Shown: piece after piece, positions 13,201-20,649 of the stretch
Layout of the letters: each line of letters begins with the position of its first letter
Numbering within the stretch: position 1 is the first letter of the stretch
Source: Asterias amurensis
Lineage: Eukaryota > Echinodermata > Asteroidea > Forcipulatida > Asteriidae
Direction of reading: 5' to 3'
NCBI RefSeq assembly: GCF_032118995.1
Contig: NC_092666.1
Coordinates: 2,616,001-2,680,000 of the forward strand
DNA length: 64,000 nucleotides
The notes under the pieces: generated by a model
The model's input: the letters and a program-made list of their open reading frames with translations, nothing else
Databases searched by the model: none
Told to the model about the DNA's origin: nothing
Position numbers and translations under genes: made by a program

Positions 13201-16200
13201 ATATGGCTGGATATGATATTTCCAAAATATGATTCACATAAATATCATATAAAATTGTATGGCTTCTTTAACAAAAAGGCACTGGACATCTTTGATAATT
13301 GTCAAAGACCAGTCTCCTCACTTGGTGTATCTCAACATATGCATCAAATAACAAACTTGTGACAATTTGAACTCAATTGGTCGTCGATGTTGCGAGAGAA
13401 TGATGGAACAATTCGTGTGCATTCAGATGCTTGAATTCGAGACATCGAGTCAGCTGAGTATCGAATTCAATTCAAATACTTTAGTGAGGAATTACATCTT
13501 TCTAAAAAAACTACGTTACTTCAGAGGGAGACGTTTCGCACAATGTTTTTTTAACTTTCAACAGCTCTCAAATCGGCTCGTTCAAAGTCAGTTTGTATGC
13601 TAACAATTATTTTGAGTAATTACCAAAAGTGTCCAGTGCCTTTAAAGTGCCAATGCGTTCGGAACTGGCCCTTTGTTGTTCCCCCTTTAAGGCCATGGAC
13701 ACTATTGGTAATTACTCAAAATAATTATTAGCATAACACTTTTTTTGGTAACGAGTATTATGGGGAGAGGTTGATGGTATAAAACATTGTGAGAAACGAG
13801 TCCTTCTGAAGTAACGTAGTTTTCGAGAAAGAATTAATTTTCCACGATTTTGATTTCGAGACCTCAGATCTACAAGTAGGAATTGAGGTCTCGAAATTAA
13901 GCATCTGCAAGCACACAACTTCGTATGACAAGGGTGTTTTTTCTGTCATTATTATCTCGCAACTATGACGACCGATTGAGCTCAAATTTTCACAGGTTTG
14001 TTATTTCGTGCATATGTTGAGATACACCAACTGTGAAGACTAGTCTTTGACAGTTACCAATAGTGTCCAGTGTCTTTAAGGTACTCACTGCTAATTCCGC
14101 AGTGCATTTGCCATTTTTTATATTATAGGCTTTGTACGTACAGTACCGGCTCAGTTTTCCTTACATACAAAAGAATGTGCGTTGCTGATTCAGATATTGA
14201 GTTCAGAGTTTGCATGACGTCATTGTTCATGCAATAATAATAAGATTTATCAAGCTAACCAACCCCGGGGAGCTTGACAACATAAAAATGCTTATAAAGA
14301 GTAAAAAGAGACAAACAAAACAATAACAAATTTAATTCTTGTCTCATGATTCATCATTTAATAATCGAGGTTCTTAATTTATTGTTGATATCCGCAGATG
14401 GAGCTATAAGCATAAGATGACGTCATCAATGTTTTAGTTCTCAATACATACCATTTGATGTATATGTTAAAGTCACCTGGAATTATTTTTTCCCAAACAT
14501 TATGTTTCTGAACAATAAAATAATGTTTTGAGTAATTGTTTTGAGTAATTTTTGAATAAAGTTGTGTCGGGGTGACTCCGCCACCCCCTTTTGTGACGTC
14601 AATCGAGGCAGACTTTGCCTCGATCGAACATCGAACACACGTACGTGCAAGTACATTCAAGTCCTAGTCGCGAGCTTGTACGTTTCGAAAAAGGTTTTTT
14701 CTTGCACTTTTCCGGCAATGTCGACCAGGTGTATTGCTGCTGGATGCAGCAAAACAACTAAAGATGGGGTCAGTTTGCAAGTCTTTTCCAGCGCTGGGCA
14801 GCAAACACTTCGAGCCGTCGTGCTTCGAGAATCCGGAATACACTACACATTTTGACACGAAGAGAAAAGTTCTTTTCTGAAATATGACGCCATCCCAACA
14901 ATTTGTCCAGCTAGTGCGGAAGTCGAAGAAGGTACCTGGAAAACGTAACGAACCCAATGGAGCATTTGCCTAACGTGAAAAAAATCAGGTATCGTTTCAA
15001 CTTTGAGGGCACGTTTTAGCTTGCGCCAAGCGTCACTATCTTGTGTTGGCACTGCATTAGATTAGTCGCGCCTCGATTGACGTCACAAACAGCGCCCTCT
15101 TGGGTCGGGCTTATTTTAATATTTGTAAATAACATGGAAACTAATTTTTTAAACCTTAGTTAATTGTTTATTCATATTCCACTCATCAAACACATACTTT
15201 AGTGACAAAATCTTTATTTTGACAAAATAACACTTCCAGGTGACTTTAATTTATATTAATTCTAATGTTTTTGATAAATTATATTGCATATGTCATCATA
15301 AACAAAAAACACAGATCGAAAAGTATTTAGAATACAAAAAGACACCATAAAAGGGATACTCGTCCTAACTTAGGACTAATCTTAAAGGCAGTGGACACTA
15401 TTGGTAATTACTCAAATTAATTATAAGCATAAAACCTTTCTTGGTAATGTGTAATGCGAGAGGTTGGTATTATAAAACATTTTGAGAAACGGCTCCCTCT
15501 GATGAAGTGGAGTAGTTTTTGAGAAAGAACCAATTTTTCTCGAATTTGATTTCGAGTCCTCAGAATTAGATTTTAAAGGTCTCGAAATCAAGCATCTGAA
15601 AGCACACAACTTCGTGTGACAAGGGTGTTTTTTTCTTTCATTATTATCTCGCAAATTCGACGACCGATTTAGCTCAAATTTTCACAAGTTTGTTATTTTG
15701 TGCATATGTCGAAATACAGCTAGTGAGACGACTGGTCTTTGACAATATGACTAAAAGTGTCCAGTGTTTTTAAGTTTCTCATATCTCCTAGGACTACAGT
15801 CCTAAGTTAGGACTATTGCTAACCCTTTGTGAAATCGACCCCAGCAGCTCTCCATTGCTCGTTACTAAGTTAGTTTCTATGCTACATTTTTGTTGAGTAT
15901 TTAACAATAGTGTTCAGTGCCTTATAAAATGAAAACGGATGGTGTGCCAAACTTTAAAATCATTTACTTACCCATTGATCCACATGCGTAGAGATTCTGA
16001 ATTGTATCTGGCCCAAGAATACCATCAGTCACCATCAAGTTGCTGTAATCAATTATAACTAGGTCAAGGGATTCATCAGTCAAAGAAGGTGTAATGTAGC
16101 TCCCGAGTCTCAGGTAATTGTCCAATTCGTTATCGTTGATATTGTATTGAATCTGCATATCAAGAAATTCATCCCAATCCGGAGTTGAATTATTTTTAAC

Positions 16201-19200
16201 TGTTAAGCCGTTGAAGTACATCATTGCGATCTGCCCGTGACTTAAAAAGTTAAATGAGCATGCAAGATGAAACCATTGTCCCTTCTGTATGCTTCGTTCG
16301 TCTACAAGATAAGTCATGTTGACCACAATGGATGATCTTTCTTTGTTGTTATTTGCAGAACAAAGCAGCATGTCACCGCTGAGCCAAATGTTGAATCCAG
16401 ACTTGAAACTGTCATAGTTTCCCGCGCTAATCAGATTGACCAAACCCATTACGCTCTGGTTGTGAGGTTGTATCTTCATCCATACTGCCCATGTAAAACT
16501 ACCATTCGTACAAAACAACGGGTCCGTTATACAGCTGTTGTTGTATTCGCCGAGAATTAGTGGGGCTTTCAAGTCGCTGGAGACGGCACAGGAATCAAGA
16601 ACGACTCCCGGTGCGGGTACAAACCGAACGCCATTCAGATCTGGCACGTCTTTGATGGGAACGAACATTCCTTCAAGGGGTTTAAATGCGTCGCAGGAGT
16701 TTTCATTGCTGATTGAGACGGTGTCATTGTCACCAAGGGACCAATGGAAAGTCTGAATAGCATCTGCACAAAAGGAAAATCAAAACAAAAAATTATGTAA
16801 ATCAAGAATATTAATCATGGCTGTAATTTGTTCAGATTTGCCAATATTTTAAACAAAATATGTTCCTCTTGTACAGAAAATAGCCCCCGACCCCATCCCT
16901 TAAATTATCTTAAGAATACATTGGGGGGGGGGGGGCTGCCAAGAGGACATGCACAAATTAATTGTCTTTTAAGTCGGCTGTATGCATGTACAAAGAAGGC
17001 CTGCAATATCGTAAACCCTGTACCAATACAATATAATACAATACAATGGGTTTTTATATAGCACCATTTCATTTAGACCATAGCGCTTGAAACGAACAAT
17101 AGCAATGCAGATAATACAACATGAACAATAAAGCAATAAACAGACACTAAGGAAAAATATGTTTTTTAAGTGCTTTCTTGAAAATAGGCAGTGAAATTGA
17201 GGTGCGTATTGTGATGGGAAGATGGTTCCAGTCCTGGAGCGGCTAAGGAAAATGAATTAGATGCAGCGGATTGAAGAGATTTGCTCGGTTTATTTTCAGC
17301 AAGACGGGTTTTTTCTGATGCTGAGCGAAGCCCAGCCCTAGTTTGAATGTGAAAAGAAAAACAAGATGAAAGATATGCTGGTGCAAGTCCATTTAAGCAT
17401 TTATACACATGCACCAATATTTTGAATTGAATGCGCTCTTTCACCGGGAGTCAATGTAGCTCTTTGAGAAAAGGAGTTGCATGATCATGTTTAGAAGCAC
17501 AAAATATTAGTTTGGCAGCCCAATTCTGAAGATGTTGAAGTCTAATAATTTGAGTTGTGTTCGCTCCAAGTAAAAGTGCGTTGCCATAGTCCAATCGTGA
17601 AAGAACAAGAGACCTTGTAACACTGCTACATGTGTCAACGTCTAGAAACCTTCTTATACGTGTAATGTTACGCAGATGGTATGACACAGACCTAGACAAT
17701 GATGTTATTTGTGAAGACATAGACATAAGATTGTCAAAGACAATGCCAAGGTTCCGAACAGTTTTAGTGGGTGTGATAATTTCATCTCCAATATGCAGTT
17801 GAACACTGGGCATGAGGCGATTGAAATGAGGTGAGGCTGCAACAAAGAACTCGGTTTTATTGTTGTTCAGTTTCAACATATTTTCAGTCATCCAGGATTT
17901 TAATTCTACAATGCACTTTGTGAGCGCCTGTAAGGCAGACTGAATAGATGATGAATCCGAAGGTGTGAAACTGGTATAAATCTGAATATCATCAGCATAG
18001 ATGTGGTAGAGTGGATTGTTCCCCTTGATGATTCTACCAATGGGAATGGTGTAAATGGTAAAGGATTTCGGTCCAACAATTGATCCTTGCGGCAATCCAT
18101 AAAGCATATCGTGTGAGGCTGAATAAGTATTGTCTATCAAAACCTGTGTTGTTCTACCACTGAAGTAAGACTTAAACCACTCAAGAGCTGTCCCTGTAAT
18201 GCCAATCTCACATTCTAATCTGTTGAAAAGGACATTGTGATTAACAGTGTCGAATGCGGCACTTAGGTCTAAAAGCACCAGGAACACGCCCTTCTGATTG
18301 TGGATCATGCCCATGATATCACTTTTGACTTTGTACCGAAAAATACATCACATTTATGTCCAGTTAAAACAATTGATTTCAGTGTTTCAACACTGTTTTT
18401 GTTGTTATGCAAGTCGCCAGACACCCGATGTCTGAACGCCACTTCAAGGTGTGGGCTACGAATCAACTATTTTTTTCCAGGGGCCGTTACCGCCTACTCC
18501 TGGAGCTGAAATAGGGTTACCCCCTTTACAGTCCATACGGATGCTGTAGGCTTTGGTAGGCCTGGTTGGTAGAGCAGAAATCATAGCTGATATAACTATG
18601 TGACACAATTTTCACTAAACTATATAGGTTTTCTCGGCCGATTTTGGCAAATGAGCAGCCAATTTCATTGTTATGCGTTCGAACTAAAGCTGTGTTGCCT
18701 CTCCAGTTGTTACTGCGTTTTAAATTCTGAATTCGGCCATGCAATTTCGTTTTGAGTCGAGTCAAACTCCTTTCAGCACTCGGTCCAGTTTAGCGTATCG
18801 TCATTCTTTTTCGTGACACGCACGCCTCAAGAAGCGACTGCGAATTTGAATGCTGCTTTGATGAATGGTTAAATTGAATAATTATTTTGTTAAATCGAAT
18901 GACGCAATAAAACAAGTCGAATGACCCTTTTCAGTAGCATTCGATTTCGCGCGAAATAGAATAGCTTGGTGGTTAAACTGGCTGCTCATTTGCCGGAATT
19001 GACCGAGAAAACCTATAGTATTATTGGTCGGATCTATACTAGGTTTGTCGCCCGCTTGATATTCATGGAATTTGCCTCCCAGTGGAGGAAAGTACCACCA
19101 CTCAAGAATGTTCTCTTCAACAATGTCAGCAGAAAAGAAAGAACAACATTCTCCTGACGGATGCAAACTCGTTGTCTAAAGCGAAATAATTGCACCACCG

Positions 19201-20649
19201 AATAATTGACTCAAAAGATTTGTGGGACTTTTTTAACTTTCCTTTGAGTCCGCTGACCTTACTGAGCTAATGGATAAATTATACTTTTATTTCTAAATTT
19301 AGGCACACGGAGGCTTGATTTTCCACGCCAAAATGCCAAAAGCATGTACTCATGCAATAAACTTGGTCTAAACAACTAATTTACTTATCCGAAACCGGCG
19401 AATATTACACAACATTATAAACCATCTTATCGGGGCTAAATTTCTGGCACATTTTTAAGCCACCCCCCGTTGTTCTGGAAAAAAAGATAATTCGTAGAAG
19501 GCTATTTTAAGAGTTTTTTTTAATCGGGCACCATTCACCGGTAAGTTTTTGGTTTTGTTTTTCTTTTTTTACCCGAAAATCGAACAATCTTTATTAGACC
19601 CATTGCATTGGCCGCCATCTTTCTCTCTTACCATTGGCTGAGAATCGTACACAGCGCGTACACGCGTGCACTCACTCATTGGGGAAGTTTAGCGGCACGT
19701 TTAAACGCGAGCAAAAACGTGAACGTGAACGTCAGAAAATGTTGTAAAAATCTCACGTTTTAAGCATACGTACGTGAAATTACAATTTTGTATGTCAGGT
19801 AGTACGTACAGACGTCATGCGTGAGCATGTAATAAGCCCAAAATGGTGACGTCATCCTAGAAAAGAGAAATTTGTCTGACGTTCACGTTCATGTGTTTGC
19901 TCGCGTAATGTGCAGCTAAACCTCCCTTTTGCTTTACATCAAAGATGGTGGTCAATGACGTCACGTGCAATCCATCTGTTATGCCACTTAATTTGTTGTC
20001 CCAAAAAATTGTTTTGGTGAGAACGGACATAGCCATGCTTTCAACCAGCCTGTGAACATTTAAGAATAAAACTGTCTTTTGAATTTAAAGGATGTGTCGT
20101 CTTTTTAATGTAAATAGGTTAGCATGTGTTTATTTTTAGTCTGCAATAGAATACTCCTTGTTTGCCAAAAAAACAGATCTACAAATAATCCAGTTTTTCT
20201 GTATTTCAGACAAAATCTTTGACAAAATTGTCGATTTACAGCAGCAAGTTTCAACATAAGATTGACACAAGTCAAGCAATGGATATTTTGTATTTTGTTT
20301 GTGTATAGGTTTGCATCTGTTTACTTTAATCTGCCATAAAGGGAATACCCCTTGTTTGCTATAAAATACCCTAACATCAGTAATACTGTATTTCATACAG
20401 AAATCTTTAACAAAGGTAAAGAATTCAACGTGTCGATTTAAAACAGTAAGTTTCAATATTAGATTGACACAAGCTAAGAATGGTTTGTTTTTTTATTTGT
20501 TTGCATGACAAAAATGGAGACAACAATAAAATTGTGTAGTACAACAAAAAAGGCGGAGTAATATACAAATGTTTACCTTCTTTCCCTTGTAGTCTTTCGG
20601 AGTTATCTAGACCGACTGCTAAAAGCAGCAAAACTAAAACCAGCATCAT
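941..20649 (-). CDS. Large modular LamG/Ig-domain protein gene (13 exons seen, 3' end off the window)
   Basis: This gene encodes a putative secreted or surface recognition/adhesion protein. Reading the minus strand gives joined exons 20577-20649, 15972-16763, 11880-12206, 10096-10860, 9232-9558, 7499-8245, 6352-6678, 5021-5359, 4347-4463, 3146-3487, 2316-2669, 1720-2076 and 941-1282. All have AG acceptors and GT donors, all junctions are phase 1, and every exon after the first is divisible by three, for 1736 codons. Domain order is signal peptide, LamG, Ig, LamG, Ig, LamG, Ig, Ig, linker, Ig, Ig, Ig, Ig. The LamG exons resemble the Laminin_G_3 / concanavalin A-like fold (W-F-H-x-A-C core, YVNG or YFNG turn, C-terminal CGSMG). 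No transmembrane segment is visible before the window edge, so it may be secreted or membrane-anchored further on. The exact architecture is not one I know. Alternative splicing of modules is possible because phases are symmetric. Confidence 0.85.
1397..1708. mobile_element. TTAA-flanked MITE (GGACAC family), diverged
   Basis: One end reads ACTGGTTGGACACC and the other GTGTCCATTGCCTTTAA, in opposite orientation. The element lies in the intron between exons 13 and 12 of the LamG/Ig gene. Confidence 0.6.
1720..2076 (-). CDS. LamG/Ig gene exon 12: Ig-like domain 7
   Basis: A 119-codon phase-1/1 exon with a CATTGTAG acceptor. It carries LQLLCTSSS, IVWRVY, CGTWESF, SSCVQTSTMTI, GYHGAVLEC and SANFTIPG. 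The open frame extends a little upstream of the acceptor, but the phase-1 boundary matches the other exons. Confidence 0.83.
2316..2669 (-). CDS. LamG/Ig gene exon 11: Ig-like domain 6
   Basis: A 118-codon phase-1/1 exon with DWTLQLHSL, LQLSCTASASSGPSIAWHVY, CGVWNTL, SPCLKTSKLSI, GYQGALIVC and SANLTLLG. It ends at a TTGGTAAA donor. Confidence 0.83.
2790..3085. repeat. Degenerate minisatellite
   Basis: About ten imperfect repeats of a roughly 20-base motif such as CTCGAAATNATTTCGTGCAC lie in the intron between exons 10 and 11 of the LamG/Ig gene. Confidence 0.55.
3146..3487 (-). CDS. LamG/Ig gene exon 10: Ig-like domain 5
   Basis: A 114-codon phase-1/1 exon. It lacks the N-terminal WxL segment of the other Ig exons and starts directly at DTNSSDVRIQC. 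It retains IAWRVY, CGIWERL, STLTITNYRERGYSGSVIEC and VNFTIDG. The usual SSC is replaced by SPY, so one extra cysteine is lost. Confidence 0.82.
3600..4122 (+). mobile_element. Inverted-repeat element (first copy)
   Basis: The core 3938-4122 is a near-palindrome: TTTTCAACTAGTGGTTTAAA and its complement flank a GGTTCTTGATAA stem. A partial second copy lies in opposite orientation at 34078-34460, sharing about 380 bases including the GGGGTGTTGTGTTGAAAG segment. Confidence 0.6.
4347..4463 (-). CDS. LamG/Ig gene exon 9: short linker exon
   Basis: A 39-codon phase-1/1 segment with a TGTTACAG acceptor and a GCAGGTATTT donor. The peptide begins NFGNITENGTLNVS and contains four candidate N-glycosylation sites but no Ig or LamG core. 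It may be a flexible glycosylated hinge, or a leftover fragment of a domain. It is supported only by splice signals, phase and an open frame, so it could be skipped in the mRNA. Confidence 0.5.
4472..4655. repeat. Two-unit tandem repeat of about 93 bases
   Basis: The unit containing ATACATTGATAATGATGC and GAACGTAGGGGGCGCTTCGT occurs twice head to tail, with few changes, just upstream of the linker exon 4347-4463. Confidence 0.75.
4736..4965. mobile_element. Inverted-repeat element (GGTTTGCGGTAACACC family), short copy
   Basis: It carries GGTTTGCGGTAACACC at one end and its complement at the other. The CTTGCCGGGTAGAGTTTG arms are also mirrored. A longer copy is at 5438-5965 and a worn one at 9866-10015. 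Confidence 0.65.
5021..5359 (-). CDS. LamG/Ig gene exon 8: Ig-like domain 4
   Basis: A 113-codon phase-1/1 exon with EWSLTAL, IVFQCKVS, ITWNVC, CKAWENL, TLCMKTSTLTI, NYRERGYEGSVIFC and MIPG. An extra cysteine follows the core tryptophan. The flanking introns are filled with inverted-repeat elements. Confidence 0.83.
5438..5965. mobile_element. Inverted-repeat element (GGTTTGCGGTAACACC family), long copy
   Basis: The same ends as at 4736-4965 enclose extra material. This includes a second palindrome (5699-5806) built on CAACGTTTCGACTAGCTTGC and its complement, so one inverted-repeat unit sits inside another. Confidence 0.65.
6352..6678 (-). CDS. LamG/Ig gene exon 7: Ig-like domain 3
   Basis: A 109-codon phase-1/1 exon with WSLKIRSLIEV, LRLVCTAS, IAWRIY, CNVWETL, SSCVQTSTLTI, GSIVMC and TANFTIQ. 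Several Asn-x-Ser/Thr sites suggest an extracellular location. It has both extra cysteines (CNVW and SSC). Confidence 0.85.
7335..7455 (-). pseudogene. Relic of a LamG exon tail
   Basis: On the minus strand this stretch reads DGNFGDEGVMKLFSCRS, closely matching the end of exon 6 (DGNLGDIGVWKLFSCGS). It is followed by an intact phase-1 GGTGAGTAA donor. The first two-thirds of a LamG domain are missing upstream, so it looks like the leftover of a duplicated and deleted exon. Confidence 0.65.
7499..8245 (-). CDS. LamG/Ig gene exon 6: third LamG domain
   Basis: A 249-codon phase-1/1 exon. It contains YQWSLGGN, PAPQVVEESCAIL, YTWSLWFKI, CPWFHVACVV, IDTYVNGVLY, FSNLVLTDG and LFSCGSLG. It ends at an AGGTAAGT donor. 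A degraded copy of its last part lies just downstream in the intron (about 7335-7455). Confidence 0.87.
8367..8545 (+). mobile_element. tRNA-headed SINE, family S1
   Basis: It has an A-box-like TGGTCTAGCTGGTTTGACAC, a worn B-box-like GTTAGAATC and a tail ACTGAGTATACAGTGCTAAT. It matches the copy at 31198-31400. It lies in an intron of the LamG/Ig gene. Confidence 0.65.
8799..9151. mobile_element. TTAA-flanked MITE (GGACAC family)
   Basis: It starts TTAAAGGCACTGGACACG and ends near GTGTTAAGTGC. It has the family's inner segments (tctcaaaaacgacgtt, acaatgtttt). Confidence 0.65.
9232..9558 (-). CDS. LamG/Ig gene exon 5: Ig-like domain 2
   Basis: A 109-codon phase-1/1 exon with WDLKLRSLVRV, LQFVCAASASTGPSIAWRVY, SSCVRTSTLTV and GSVVTC. 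It has additional cysteines after the F strand (CLACC). It is the near twin of exon 3, including the substitution of the usual CxxW segment by VVDD. Confidence 0.86.
9866..10015. mobile_element. Worn copy of the GGTTTGCGGTAACACC inverted-repeat element
   Basis: GGGATTTGAGGCACTGCA and the mirrored GTTTGTTCTTTAGAGAA / CTAAAGAACAAAC arms are recognisable. The outer ends are eroded. Confidence 0.5.
10096..10860 (-). CDS. LamG/Ig gene exon 4: second LamG domain
   Basis: A 255-codon phase-1/1 exon. Landmarks are YTWSLGDN, PAPQVVEDSCAVF, YTWAVWLHI, CPWFHVACSV, VKTYVNGARI, FSNLVLMDG and IYSCGSMG. Cysteines in SCVSDVRFC and SCVDCPW match those in exon 6. It is closer to exon 6 than to exon 2. Confidence 0.87.
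11445..11840. mobile_element. Palindromic MITE in LamG/Ig gene intron
   Basis: The left arm (AGGTACTTTTTGTAACACAA, CACAATGTCCAC) is mirrored by the right arm (GGACATTGTGTTTTTTGTCC, AAAAAGTAC). Outer TTTAAAGG and CCTTAAAG suggest a TTAA target. Confidence 0.65.
11880..12206 (-). CDS. LamG/Ig gene exon 3: Ig-like domain 1
   Basis: A 109-codon phase-1/1 exon. The B-strand cysteine lies in LKLVCSTSAS, the C-strand tryptophan in TTWSIY, the E strand in TSTLTVENY and the F-strand cysteine in GSVFVC. An extra cysteine (ASSCVRTS) lies before the E strand. It is very close in sequence to the Ig exon at 9232-9558, which points to a module duplication. Confidence 0.85.
13272..13648. mobile_element. TTAA-flanked MITE (GGACAC family)
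   Basis: It begins AGGCACTGGACATC and ends GTGTCCAGTGCCTTTAAA. The next copy starts only about 40 bases away at 13686. Confidence 0.7.
13686..14080. mobile_element. TTAA-flanked MITE (GGACAC family)
   Basis: A well-preserved copy from TTTAAGGCCATGGACACTAT to GTGTCCAGTGTCTTTAAG. A central palindrome is built on GAGACCTCAGAT and GAGGTCTCGAAAT. Confidence 0.75.
14468..15245 (+). mobile_element. DNA-transposon remnant carrying a THAP-domain fragment
   Basis: The ends AAAGTCACCTGGAA and TTCCAGGTGACTTT are inverted repeats. Inside, at 14719, an ATG opens MSTRCIAAGCSKTTKDGVS, the start of a THAP zinc finger (C-x4-C). A little further, in another frame, SKHFEPSCFE gives the later THAP Cys/His region. 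The middle of the domain is missing and the frame is broken, so no functional protein is made. A shorter relative is at 22466-23004. Confidence 0.65.
15382..15774. mobile_element. TTAA-flanked MITE inserted in a GTTAGGAC element
   Basis: TTAAAGGCAGTGGACACTAT and CCAGTGTTTTTAAG mark the ends, with TTAA on both sides. The flanks (CGTCCTAACTTAGGACTAAT before, CCTAGGACTACAGTCC after) are the two halves of another repeat, so the nesting order is visible. Confidence 0.75.
15972..16763 (-). CDS. LamG/Ig gene exon 2: first LamG domain
   Basis: A 264-codon exon with a TGTGCAG acceptor and a GGTAAGT donor, both phase 1. It begins with an HWSLGDND segment shared by the other LamG exons. It then shows PAPGVVLDSCAV, FTWAVWMKI, GQWFHLACSF, MMYFNGL and a closing LYACGSMG. 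These are the beta-strand and turn landmarks of a LamG/pentraxin-like jelly roll. It is the most divergent of the three LamG exons in this gene. Confidence 0.85.
17040..18314 (-). mobile_element. 5'-truncated CR1/L2-type LINE, reverse transcriptase C-terminal half
   Basis: The minus-strand frame 17451-18314 shows LVLLDLSAAFDTVNH, GLPQGSIVGP, the catalytic YADD box (YHIYADDIQIY) and SRLDYGNALL. The frame continues past a single nonsense codon, where relatives have LHWLP, into RIQFKILVHVYKCLNGLAP. Its 3' end is an ATACAATACAAT-type simple repeat, as in L2-like elements. The endonuclease and N-terminal RT parts are absent, so it is a dead-on-arrival copy. Confidence 0.85.
18610..19030. mobile_element. 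Inverted-repeat element
   Basis: The segment ATAGGTTTTCTCGG ... GGCAAATGAGCAGCCA at 18617-18662 reappears in reverse complement at about 18975-19018. Confidence 0.5.
19682..19930. mobile_element. MITE with inverted ends of about 50 bases
   Basis: GTTTAGCGGCACGTTTAAAC followed by GCGAGCAAAAACGTGAACGT is mirrored by ACGTTCACGTTCATGTG followed by TTTGCTCGCG and GCAGCTAAAC. Confidence 0.65.
20116..20490. repeat. Two imperfect tandem units of about 190 bases
   Basis: Both units share TCTGCAATAGAATACTCCTT / CTGCCATAAAGGGAATAC, CCTTGTTTGC, CTGTATTTCA and AGATTGACACAAG. They sit just downstream of the signal-peptide exon of the LamG/Ig gene. Confidence 0.6.
20577..20649 (-). CDS. LamG/Ig gene exon 1: signal peptide
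   Basis: The start ATG at 20649 opens MMLVLVLLLLAVG, a hydrophobic signal-peptide core, followed by a short charged stretch (DNSERLQGKE). The exon ends at a GGTAAAC donor in phase 1, matching the phase-1 acceptor of the next exon at 16763. A second ATG follows at once, so either could initiate. An upstream TTG-initiated frame is not needed. Confidence 0.75.

Larger units (their letters stand above)
16764..20576. other. First intron of the LamG/Ig gene
   Basis: It contains a G13 tract at about 16922, the LINE fragment (17040-18314), an inverted-repeat element (18610-19030), a MITE with long inverted ends (19682-19930) and a two-unit tandem repeat (20116-20490). I see no host exon inside it. 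Confidence 0.6.

Noticed and set aside
14719-14855. Possible host THAP gene on the plus strand
   Set aside because: The domain is internally deleted and out of frame, and it lies between inverted ends shared with 22466-23004.
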